A stretch of 5,197 nucleotides of DNA from FEN-1297 sp046704565 (GCA_046704565.1 JBJKRP010000038.1:1-5197), one strand, 5' to 3'; shown: positions 1-5,040, numbered from the stretch's first letter. Notes: generated by a model not told the origin, from the sequence alone. Program-made: numbers and translations.

Positions 1-1
1 C

Positions 2-283
2 TATCCCAATCCGTTCAATCCGTCGACAGTCATCAGCTATCAATTGGCAGCCGGCGGCAAGGTGACACTTAAAGTTTATGATATCCTTGGAAGGGAGGTA
101 AAAACATTAGTAAATGACTATGAACAAGAAGGCAGACATAAGGTAACTTTTGATGCTTCAGATCTTGCAAGCGGTGTTTACTTATACAGGATTAACGTAA
201 GTGGTTCGACCCGCCTACCGGATGGGCAGGCAGGCTCACGAACCGGCTTCAGCGAAGTTAAAAAGCTTGTGCTGCTGAAATAA
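2..283 (+). CDS. C-terminal end of a T9SS-exported protein (type A sorting domain, 5' partial)
   Basis: The reading frame is open from the window edge (first full codon at base 2) to TAA at 281-283, giving 93 residues. It starts with YPNPFNPSTV, continues with VTLKVYDILGREVKTLVN and SGVYLYR, and ends EVKKLVLLK. This is the complete type A C-terminal sorting domain known from T9SS cargo. The domain directs a Sec-exported protein through the outer-membrane translocon and is then normally cleaved. The cargo part lies left of the window, so its function cannot be told. A TTG at 44 is inside the domain and is not a start. Between the last two beta strands there are about 14 extra residues, S-T-R-L-P-D-G-Q-A-G-S-R-T-G, encoded by a palindromic DNA element (see 203-244). 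The frame stays open through the insert, so the gene is probably functional. Confidence 0.93.
   Translation, partial: YPNPFNPSTVISYQLAAGGKVTLKVYDILGREVKTLVNDYEQEGRHKVTFDASDLASGVYLYRINVSGSTRLPDGQAGSRTGFSEVKKLVLLK
203..244. repeat. Palindromic repeat inserted in frame in the sorting domain (RLPDGQAG type)
   Basis: Outer arms GGTTCG (203-208) and CGAACC (239-244) are exact inverse complements. Inside them, GCCTACC (213-219) pairs with GGCAGGC (225-231) with one A-C mismatch around a GGATG loop. The element is GC-rich compared with its surroundings and is translated as part of the protein. A related but shorter palindrome lies at 3923-3943, at the same place in a decayed sorting domain. From memory, RLPDGQAG-coding palindromes recur in other bacterial genomes; I could not check this here. 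It resembles a REP-like short interspersed element more than a protein domain. Confidence 0.75.
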
Positions 284-294
284 TTAATTAAGTG

Positions 295-330
295 TAAAGA
301 TGTCATCTTTTAGTAAAGATGACATCTTTA
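295..330. terminator. Perfect 16-bp hairpin, probable terminator of the upstream gene
   Basis: AAAGATGTCATCTTT (296-310) and AAAGATGACATCTTT (315-329) are exact inverse complements around a TAGT loop, and T295/A330 extend the stem to 16 bp. It lies 11 bases after the stop codon of the first gene. The stem ends in T residues followed by an AT-rich run (TTTATAATAA), and because it is symmetric it could act on both strands. The U-tract is short, so it is not a textbook terminator. It covers the ATG at 300, which argues against that codon as the start of the next gene. Confidence 0.7.
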
Positions 331-347
331 TAATAACCGCTTTTGCT

Positions 348-764
348 ATGCTGAAGTGTTTAATAATTGACGATGCGGAATTAATCCGGGAGAGGCTGAA
401 AGAATTAATTTCTGAAACCGGCGGAGTAGAATTAGCCGGCGAAGCAAAAGACGGCGCAGAGGCTTTAAAATTAATCGAAGAACTAAAGCCGGAAATTATT
501 ATCCTTGATATCAGGATGCCGAAGATGAACGGAATATCCCTGCTTGAAAATATGAAGCAAGGACAGCTTCAACATGCCGGGTATTCCGAAGCCGATAATT
601 TCTTGTTGAAAAAAAATAAACATGTACCCGTCATTATCATCTTCTCGAACTATTTAAATGAAAGATATATAGGGAGATGTAAAATGCTCGGCGCAGATTA
701 CTTTTTCTCCAAATCCGACGGGCTCGAGGGAATAAAAAAAATATTTAAAGAATTAGTTACTTGA
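348..764 (+). CDS. Stand-alone response regulator receiver (REC) domain protein
   Basis: This is a 138-residue cytoplasmic receiver protein of a two-component system. It starts MLKCLIIDDAE, as receiver domains usually do. The acidic pair D8-D9 (Mg binding), phosphoacceptor D54 in ILDIRMP, S100 in IIIFSN and K122 in FFSKSD are all present, so it should be phosphorylatable. There is no DNA-binding or enzymatic output domain, so its effect is probably by protein contact. Between helix 3 and strand 4 there is an unusually long linker, about residues 71-92 (QGQLQHAGYSEADNF...). ATG 348 is preferred over the in-frame ATG at 300, because the earlier one lies in a terminator-like hairpin and would add 16 residues before the first beta strand. 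Neither start has a clear Shine-Dalgarno. No histidine kinase is nearby. A link to T9SS control is only positional and unproven. Confidence 0.9.
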   Translation: MLKCLIIDDAELIRERLKELISETGGVELAGEAKDGAEALKLIEELKPEIIILDIRMPKMNGISLLENMKQGQLQHAGYSEADNFLLKKNKHVPVIIIFSNYLNERYIGRCKMLGADYFFSKSDGLEGIKKIFKELVT

Positions 765-822
765 CAAAGTTGTTGATAAAAAAATTGTATCGAGAGAATT
801 TTAAACATTTAAATAGTTAACG

Positions 823-830
823 AGGAGAGG
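823..830 (+). promoter_or_regulatory. Ribosome binding site of the decayed gene at 834
   Basis: AGGAGAGG ends three bases before ATG 834, and its AGGAG core has a spacing of six. It is one of the best Shine-Dalgarno matches in the window although the ORF behind it stops after seven codons. This supports the view that a real gene once started here. Confidence 0.6.
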
Positions 831-833
831 AAG

Positions 834-965
834 ATGAAAAGGCACATATTTGCCTAATAGTAAAGAGAGAACTTCAATGGTTCTAACTTTGCGAGCGGAA
901 TATATTATTATAGAATAAGTGCCGGTGATTTTACGGAAGTAAAGAAGCTAATGCTCCTTCGCTAA
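834..965 (+). pseudogene. Relic of a T9SS cargo gene: start plus last 32 codons of the sorting domain
   Basis: ATG 834 follows a strong Shine-Dalgarno and begins MKRHIFA, a typical beginning of a signal peptide. It is then closed by TAA, TAG and TAA in a row (855-863). In the same frame, codons from about 870 read NFNGSNFASGIYYYRI, then SAGDFTEVKKLMLLR and TAA at 963-965, which is the last third of a type A sorting domain. The whole cargo region and the YPNPFNP and VYDILGREV parts are missing. I read this as an internal deletion that left the two ends of a secreted-protein gene, followed by little further decay of the tail. A frameshift or assembly error is less likely because the missing part is hundreds of bases or more. 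Not expected to make a functional protein. Confidence 0.75.
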
Positions 966-1007
966 AGTTTACTTTACGAAACCTATGGTGAAGTATAGCT
1001 TTGGCAG

Positions 1008-1025
1008 ATAAGTGCTGCTGAAAGT
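1008..1025 (+). pseudogene. Possible second sorting-domain tail scar
   Basis: Within the gap between 966 and the next gene, AAGTGCTGCTGAAA resembles the last codons of the intact sorting domains. The 12 bases GTGCTGCTGAAA are identical to those encoding the final VLLK-type residues at 269-280. No other part of the domain is recognisable around it, so chance similarity is possible. The remainder of 966-1109 shows no gene, only a weak hairpin (ACTTTAC with GTGAAGT). Confidence 0.3.
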
Positions 1026-1109
1026 TTTGTTTTTATCGTGATCCAAAACACTCTTCGTGAAATTAAATTGTTTGAGCTTTACACGTTGCGGATATTCTTA
1101 CTTTACTTC

Positions 1110-1114
1110 AGGAG
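1110..1114 (+). promoter_or_regulatory. Shine-Dalgarno deciding the start at 1120
   Basis: AGGAG stands five bases before ATG 1120. The in-frame GTG at 1057 has no such site and would put 21 polar residues ahead of the signal peptide. This places the start at 1120. Confidence 0.75.
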
Positions 1115-1119
1115 TTAAC

Positions 1120-2673
1120 ATGAGAGCTTTTTCTACAATAGCAGCATTCCTTTTTTTTCTAATTATAAACATTGCGGTCGAAGGTCAGGTAACTAATATA
1201 ATGGTTAACGGCTCTTCTTCAAATTTTACGATGACCTCCGGTGATTTAATTAGCTGGAGCTACAAAGTGCCCGGCGGCGCTTCAACCAGAATACTAATAT
1301 GGTATGATGCTAACGGAAACGGTATGATTGATGCAGGAGATGTTCTTTTCCTTTCTACTTTGCAGACCGACGGTGATTATTCGGGCAATAACGGTCCCCC
1401 CGACATGGATTCAACTTCGGGAGCGGTAAGCTTCTCTACAAAGATCGGGATTGCACCGGGCAAGTATATCATGGAGTTTACGGAGAACAATAAGAGCGTT
1501 ACGGTTACAGGGGCTGTGAATCCTCTGCCTTCCCCTTCGTATTCTATTTCCGGCAATGTAACTCCACCTGCCGGTAAGAGCGCTGCAAACATTGTGGTCG
1601 GAGTTAAGCGGAATGAGAATTATCAGCCGAATGAATGGTTTGGTATTACTGATGCAAGCGGTAATTACACTATCGAAATGAACAGCGATACAGCCGGCAA
1701 CCCGTGGAGAGTTCAATTAGCTTTAAATCCATATCCGCCAAATATTATTTCACCTCAAGAAGACTCAGTAAATATTTCAGGCAATATTACCGGAGTTAAT
1801 TTTTCTTTTATTGCAGCCTCTGCACAAATTGCAGGAAGCTTAAAGGATGAAGCGGGAAACTTAATTCCAAATGCGGATGTTAACATTGTAGCAGGCAACT
1901 TGAACAATCCGATGAGCCGTGATGTAAAGACAGATATCAACGGAGTTTATCAAATAGGCTTAACCGCTTCAGATCTAAGTCAAGACGTAAACGGCTGGCA
2001 AATAAGTGCTCACTCGGAAGGTAATTCGGGTATTACCGGCAGTAAGCTCGACGGATGGGCTTATGTTCAAGCTTTGGCTCCAGGCGACAGTGTGGCTCGT
2101 AATATGACTATATACAACGTCAATTCTACTATTTCAGGAACTGTAACGCTGAACGGACTAGCGCCCGGCTTTCCTATCAAGCTTACAGCTACAAATAAAG
2201 ATTCGGCGGGCTCATCAACGTACTCGGACGGTTCGACCGGCAATTTTACTTTTTCTGTTTCTACCAAAGTTTATAATTATCAAATAGAATATATCAGTTC
2301 ACAGCCCTGGGCAATAAACAATGTTATTGTCCACCCCGGCGAAACAGGAGTAAAGGTTCTTTTAACCAATAGTCAAACTGCTGTTGAACAATTGCCGGGT
2401 AATTTACCAACACAATTTTCTTTAGACCAGAATTATCCGAACCCGTTTAACCCGAGTACAATAATCAAATATCAAATACCAAATTCCAATTATGTAACGC
2501 TTAAGGTTTATGATATACTTGGGCGGGAAGTATGCGATCTTGTAAATGAAAGGCAAAATGCCGGATATTATAGTGTAGAATTTGATGCAGATAAATTATC
2601 GAGCGGGATTTACTTCTACAGATTAGAATCGGGAAATTATGTATCTGTTAAGAAGCTGTTGCTGTTGAAGTGA
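1120..2673 (+). CDS. Secreted T9SS cargo protein with carboxypeptidase-regulatory-like repeats
   Basis: A 517-residue protein of unknown specific function. Residues 1-23 form a signal peptide (MRAFSTIAAFLFFLIINIAV, then EGQ). Residues about 24-135 include WYDANGNGMIDAGD (61-74), a D-x-N-x-N-G-x-x-D loop like calcium sites of dockerin or thrombospondin type. Three beta-sandwich repeats of carboxypeptidase-regulatory-like type follow, starting near 141 (YSISGNV...ITDASGNYTIEM), 235 (AQIAGSLKDEAGNLIPNADV...TDINGVYQIGL) and 336 (STISGTVTLNG...DGSTGNFTFSV). Residues about 429-517 are a full type A sorting domain (NYPNPFNPS at 438, VYDILGREV, SGIYFYRL, KKLLLLK). It should be exported by Sec, pass T9SS and end on the surface or outside. 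No catalytic motif was seen; a structural or adhesive role is an inference. The next gene starts 57 bases downstream without an obvious terminator, so the two may be co-transcribed. Confidence 0.92.
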   Translation: MRAFSTIAAFLFFLIINIAVEGQVTNIMVNGSSSNFTMTSGDLISWSYKVPGGASTRILIWYDANGNGMIDAGDVLFLSTLQTDGDYSGNNGPPDMDSTSGAVSFSTKIGIAPGKYIMEFTENNKSVTVTGAVNPLPSPSYSISGNVTPPAGKSAANIVVGVKRNENYQPNEWFGITDASGNYTIEMNSDTAGNPWRVQLALNPYPPNIISPQEDSVNISGNITGVNFSFIAASAQIAGSLKDEAGNLIPNADVNIVAGNLNNPMSRDVKTDINGVYQIGLTASDLSQDVNGWQISAHSEGNSGITGSKLDGWAYVQALAPGDSVARNMTIYNVNSTISGTVTLNGLAPGFPIKLTATNKDSAGSSTYSDGSTGNFTFSVSTKVYNYQIEYISSQPWAINNVIVHPGETGVKVLLTNSQTAVEQLPGNLPTQFSLDQNYPNPFNPSTIIKYQIPNSNYVTLKVYDILGREVCDLVNERQNAGYYSVEFDADKLSSGIYFYRLESGNYVSVKKLLLLK

Positions 2674-2730
2674 ATCTTGCTTTAGAAATGTATGCGCAAA
2701 TTCTCCTATTAATCCGGTAGGGTCTTTATT

Positions 2731-3795
2731 ATGAAAAAATATTTGGCATTAATATTATTTTCCTTTTCAATTATATCCATACTTTATGCGCAAGAAAATT
2801 ATTTGCCACTTGAGATGGGTGGCTATGAAGCTGTTCCTGCAGAAATTGCCGCCTTTGTAGATACTAACGGAAATCCCCTTTCCTCACCAGATTCAATGGT
2901 GGTTTATTCATCAATCTTAACTGCATCTGGCGGAGATCCTATTTCAGGATATATCTGGGAAATATCTCCCGGGTCTTCCTTTCCGCCTGGAATTACCGTG
3001 GACCCCTTCACCGGGATACTGAAAGCAACCGGCGATAAATTAATTGCCGGCAGCTATAATTTTAATATGACGGTTAGTGATGGCTTAGGGGATGAGGCTC
3101 AAGGAACATACAGTTACACCGTAGAAGAACCGGTCAGTTGGACAGCAGGTGATTTTTGGGTGTATCACACATCAGATGATACAATTTCTGTCTTATCCGT
3201 AGATGAAGGCGCTGCTTTTACAGGGAAATACTTTGCATCAAGCGTAGGTGCGAGCTTACGCGCATCTGTGTACCTTCCGCCTTCAATTGGTTTAGATTCC
3301 CTCAAATTACAATTGAGCTGGACAATTTACTCCGGCTCTTTACCTACCGGCTTAACTTTAGACCTGACAAGAGGAGTTATTGAAGGTACAGCTTTAAATA
3401 GCGACGGCGGACAGACATATAGATTTAGAATTAAGGTGACGGACCGAACAGGGAGGACAGGCATTGGACCGCCGGACTCGATAACCGTTTACTCACTTCC
3501 GACATCGGTACAATTGTCAAAGCAAAATCCGCTGTCATACAACCTTGAGCAGAATTATCCGGACCCGTTTAATCCGACAACAACAATAAATTATCAGATT
3601 CCGAATTTAAGTCATGTTACCTTGAGAATATATGATATACTCGGCAGAGAAGTATCAACACGTGTTAACGGCTATAAAGCCGCAGGAAAGTATACTGTAA
3701 CTTTCAATGCATCTCATCTGGCAAGTGGAGTATATTTCTATCAACTTCGCTCGGACAATTTTGTTTCAACAAAAAAGTTATTGCTGCTGAAATGA
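2731..3795 (+). CDS. Secreted T9SS cargo protein with two putative Ig (He_PIG-like) repeats
   Basis: A 354-residue protein. The N-terminus (MKKYLALILFSFSIISILYA, then QE) is a clear signal peptide, which supports this start; only a weak AGGG (2719-2722) precedes it. Two repeats have the pattern W-x-I-x-x-G-x-x-x-P-x-G-[IL]-T-x-D...G-x-[IL]...Y-x-[FI]-x-[IM]-x-V-[ST]-D of putative immunoglobulin-like domains. The first is at about 67-133 (W76, PPGITVD at 85-91, MTVSD), the second at about 191-255 (W197, PTGLTLD at 205-211, IKVTD). The linker between them is unrecognised. Residues about 268-354 are a type A sorting domain, with NYPDPFNP in place of the usual NYPNPFNP, then IYDILGREV, SGVYFYQL and KKLLLLK. 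It should be exported by Sec and T9SS like its neighbour, probably as a surface or extracellular binding protein. No catalytic motif is visible. Confidence 0.92.
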   Translation: MKKYLALILFSFSIISILYAQENYLPLEMGGYEAVPAEIAAFVDTNGNPLSSPDSMVVYSSILTASGGDPISGYIWEISPGSSFPPGITVDPFTGILKATGDKLIAGSYNFNMTVSDGLGDEAQGTYSYTVEEPVSWTAGDFWVYHTSDDTISVLSVDEGAAFTGKYFASSVGASLRASVYLPPSIGLDSLKLQLSWTIYSGSLPTGLTLDLTRGVIEGTALNSDGGQTYRFRIKVTDRTGRTGIGPPDSITVYSLPTSVQLSKQNPLSYNLEQNYPDPFNPTTTINYQIPNLSHVTLRIYDILGREVSTRVNGYKAAGKYTVTFNASHLASGVYFYQLRSDNFVSTKKLLLLK

Positions 3796-3817
3796 AGACT
3801 GTATGTAATCTTGTCCG

Positions 3818-3846
3818 TCCGGATCCACCATTATTGTGGATCGGGA
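3818..3846. repeat. Imperfect palindrome downstream of the second cargo gene
   Basis: TCC-G-GATCCAC (3818-3828) faces GTGGATC-G-GGA (3836-3846): ten base pairs with one G-G mismatch around a seven-base CATTATT loop. It stands 22 bases after the stop codon. No T-tract follows, so a classical terminator is unlikely, although it could protect the 3' end of the mRNA. A second weak stem (CTCGTC 3853-3858 with GGCGAG 3879-3884) lies just after it. The stretch reads as interspersed-repeat DNA. Confidence 0.55.
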
Positions 3847-3871
3847 GGATATCTCGTCACGCTGACATTAA

Positions 3872-4013
3872 GCATCAAGGCGAGGGACCAGCGATGTTTA
3901 CTTATACAGACTTGACGCAGGTGGTTCGGCAAGCTTACCAACCGGTGGAGCTGTTCATACAATATAAGGTAGCAGTTTCGGCAGAAGCAGGCAATTAAAA
4001 GCTTTGCTTACTA
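3872..4013 (+). pseudogene. Decayed T9SS sorting-domain tail carrying a palindromic insert
   Basis: In the frame of base 3896 the sequence reads TSDVYLYRLDAGG, matching ASGVYLYRINVSG of the first gene. It continues SASLPTGGAVHTI and stops at TAA 3965-3967; an upstream stop at 3869 closes the frame on the other side. Farther on, TTAAAAGCTTTGCTTA (3995-4010) resembles the DNA for the terminal KKLVLL motif of gene 1 (TTAAAAAGCTTGTGCTG) with small indels. So the last two strands of a sorting domain remain, split by an insert and frameshifted. The earlier part of the domain and the cargo are absent. An overlapping open frame starting at 3792 (ATGA overlap with the previous stop) encodes nothing recognisable and is best seen as a by-product. 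Confidence 0.6.
3923..3943. repeat. Short palindromic insert in the decayed sorting domain
   Basis: The 21-base element begins GGTTCGG, has AAGCTT at its centre and ends ACCAACC. GGTT pairs with AACC, GG with CC, and AAGCTT with itself, leaving one bulge and one mismatch. It begins GGTTCG and is followed by CGG, like the longer palindrome at 203-244 (GGTTCG...GAACCGG), and it sits at the same codon position after the YLYR strand. The two look like different members of one repeat family. Confidence 0.6.
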
Positions 4014-4018
4014 CGCGA

Positions 4019-4058
4019 GGTCATCGAGTAACGACGAAGTCGCTGTATCGAGATGACC
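4019..4058. repeat. Intergenic palindromic repeat (GGTCATC...GATGACC)
   Basis: GGTCATC (4019-4025) and GATGACC (4052-4058) are exact inverse complements. Between them CGAC (4032-4035) and GTCG (4039-4042) form a small inner hairpin with a GAA loop. The wording (TCATC, TCGAG, CGAAGTCG, ATCGAGATGAC) is like the REP-type intergenic palindromes common in Bacteroidota genomes. It does not look like a terminator because no T-tract follows. Confidence 0.6.
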
Positions 4059-4173
4059 GGAAGTTGTCGTATGAATTCAGTCCAACCATTTCAACATTCT
4101 AATAATCCTGATGCAAATTTGCTTTTTATAAAAATATTGCCGAACTTTATTTTGTAACAAAAATATAAAAGGC

Positions 4174-4536
4174 ATGCTCAATAAGGGTATAAGATATTGT
4201 TTACTGCTTTTAATTTTTCTTCCATTACTTTTATCGGAAAAGAATGTAAGTTCTTCTTCGTACAATGTACCTGCCTGTACAGTATGGTTGACTAATACTT
4301 CGACCGGTGAAGGAAGAATTGCTCATGCTAATCTATTATTCCTCAGCTCCCGCAGTCCGGTCATATCGAAGATAAAAATAAAAGTTAAAGCTAACAGAAC
4401 GAACAGGAACGGCTTCAGCAGTCTTAAGATGTGCTGTAGCAGTTTGGGGATAAACAAAAATTGCGAAATATCAATCTCTTCAATTTCTCACTCAAAGCTA
4501 ATCGATTATACCAACCACTCGTGTCTGCGGATTTAG
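4174..4536 (+). CDS. Doubtful small secreted protein, possibly another decayed T9SS cargo gene
   Basis: An open frame of 120 residues of unknown function. It begins MLNKGIRYCLLLLIFLPLLL, a convincing signal peptide or membrane anchor, followed by a Ser/Asn-rich stretch with no domain I recognise. There is no proper Shine-Dalgarno: AAAGG is only one base from the ATG. Near residues 78-89 it reads NRNGFSSLKMCC. The DNA there (GGAACGGCTTCAGC...TTAAG...TGTGCTG, 4407-4436) resembles the tail of gene 1 (GAACCGGCTTCAGC...TTAA...TGTGCTG), which encodes TGFSEVKKLVLL. So this may be a gene reduced to its signal peptide plus scrambled tail, like the relic at 834-965. It could also be a genuine fast-evolving small secreted protein. 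The 3999-4173 stretch before it is AT-rich and shows only the repeat at 4019-4058. Confidence 0.35.
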   Translation: MLNKGIRYCLLLLIFLPLLLSEKNVSSSSYNVPACTVWLTNTSTGEGRIAHANLLFLSSRSPVISKIKIKVKANRTNRNGFSSLKMCCSSLGINKNCEISISSISHSKLIDYTNHSCLRI

Positions 4537-4546
4537 AATAAATCCG
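4528..4546. repeat. 8-bp stem-loop at the end of the doubtful ORF
   Basis: CGGATTTA (4528-4535) and TAAATCCG (4539-4546) are exact inverse complements around a GAA loop, and the stem contains the stop codon TAG (4534-4536). No T-tract follows, so termination is uncertain. A second perfect inverted repeat, AAATTAA-TT-TTAATTT, lies at 4583-4598 in the leader of the next gene, but it is pure A/T and may be chance. Confidence 0.5.
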
Positions 4547-4648
4547 GCTTAAGCTCTACTGCAAAAGTGTGCACAACAGTTGAAATTAATTTTAATTTAT
4601 GTGCAGACTAAGACAATATAACTGCAATACAATAATTATTTAATATCC

Positions 4649-4654
4649 AAGGAG
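4649..4654 (+). promoter_or_regulatory. Strong Shine-Dalgarno of the SpoVG-family gene
   Basis: AAGGAG with a six-base spacer (TACAAA) before ATG 4661 is the best ribosome binding site in the window and fixes the start. I could not assign a confident promoter in the AT-rich leader (4550-4648). Confidence 0.85.
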
Positions 4655-4660
4655 TACAAA

Positions 4661-4909
4661 ATGAAGATAATTAGAATGAACATGGTGAAGAACGACGGCA
4701 GCAAGATCCTTGCTTTCTTTGACTTGCAGACAGACGATGAAGTGATTATAAAGGGATTTAAGATAGTTAAAGGTCCCAAAGGTAATTTCGTATCGGTACC
4801 AAGTGAGAAAGGAAAGGACGGCAACTATTACGACAACGTAATTCTGCCGGAGAAGATCAAAAAGGATGTAGAAAAGATGGCTCTTGAAGACTATGAAAAG
4901 AGCAAGTAG
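4661..4909 (+). CDS. spoVG: SpoVG-family protein
   Basis: An 82-residue protein matching the SpoVG family along its length. An N-terminal beta part (MKIIRMNMVKNDGSKILAFF) is followed by DLQTDDEVIIKGFKIVKG and then the family's most conserved stretch, GNFVSVPSEKGKDGNYYDNV, comparable with GLFVAMPS...DGEYRDI in Bacillus SpoVG. It ends in a charged helix (KKDVEKMALEDYEKSK). Family members are about 80-100 residues, so this one is complete. SpoVG was named for sporulation and septation in Bacillus, but homologues in non-sporing bacteria bind DNA or RNA and act as pleiotropic regulators. That role is probable here; targets are unknown. The gene appears to be its own transcription unit, with a very good Shine-Dalgarno and a strong terminator 75 bases downstream of the stop. 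Confidence 0.85.
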   Translation: MKIIRMNMVKNDGSKILAFFDLQTDDEVIIKGFKIVKGPKGNFVSVPSEKGKDGNYYDNVILPEKIKKDVEKMALEDYEKSK

Positions 4910-4951
4910 CAATTCAGCCTTTTAGGCTCTCTGCTGCTTAATACAGAATAG

Positions 4952-4963
4952 CCTTATATAAGG
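4952..4963. repeat. 12-bp perfect palindrome in the 3' untranslated region of spoVG
   Basis: CCTTATATAAGG is its own inverse complement. It lies between the spoVG stop and the terminator. A 4-bp hairpin (AGCC-TTTTA-GGCT) precedes it. It could be a dyad protein-binding site or a weak RNA structure; nothing in the sequence decides. Confidence 0.35.
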
Positions 4964-4984
4964 AATAATTATCTTTCACATAAT

Positions 4985-5040
4985 AATACCACGACCTGAA
5001 CCCTGCCCAATTCCTAAGCAAGGTCGTGGTATTTTTATTT
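4985..5040 (+). terminator. Strong intrinsic terminator after spoVG
   Basis: AATACCACGACCT (4985-4997) pairs perfectly with AGGTCGTGGTATT (5021-5033), a 13-bp stem followed by TTTATTT. The 23-base loop (GAACCCTGCC...) is longer than usual. The stem, the T-rich tail and the position behind spoVG make this the clearest terminator of the window. Confidence 0.9.

Noticed and set aside
762..790. TTGACA followed by TTGTAT as a possible promoter
   Set aside because: The TTGACA overlaps the stop codon of the response regulator, and sigma-70 type spacing rules are not reliable in this group. The gene it would serve is a relic.
1057..1119. GTG start 21 codons upstream of the first complete cargo gene
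   Set aside because: It lacks a Shine-Dalgarno and would hide the signal peptide behind polar residues, whereas ATG 1120 has AGGAG at five bases.
1377..1716. Open frames on the minus strand at 1377-1592 and 1411-1716
   Set aside because: They lie fully inside a convincing secreted-protein gene on the plus strand and show no domain or ribosome binding site; they are antisense shadows.
1755..2267. Minus-strand open frames at 1755-1940 and 2067-2267
   Set aside because: Antisense to the carboxypeptidase-regulatory-like repeats of the cargo gene, with compositions reflecting the opposite strand.
3792..3998. 68-codon frame overlapping the previous stop (ATGA)
   Set aside because: The overlap looks like translational coupling, but the protein has no domain. 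The DNA consists of palindromic repeats and a sorting-domain relic in another frame.
3796..4173. Possible CRISPR or tandem repeat array in the repeat-rich gap
   Set aside because: The palindromes differ from each other and are irregularly spaced, with no repeated unit separated by equal spacers.
4077..4265. Minus-strand frame of 62 codons upstream of the doubtful ORF
   Set aside because: AT-rich, with no motif, and no Shine-Dalgarno; probably chance.
4636..4912. Two minus-strand frames opposite spoVG
   Set aside because: Antisense to a well-supported SpoVG-family gene with a strong ribosome binding site.
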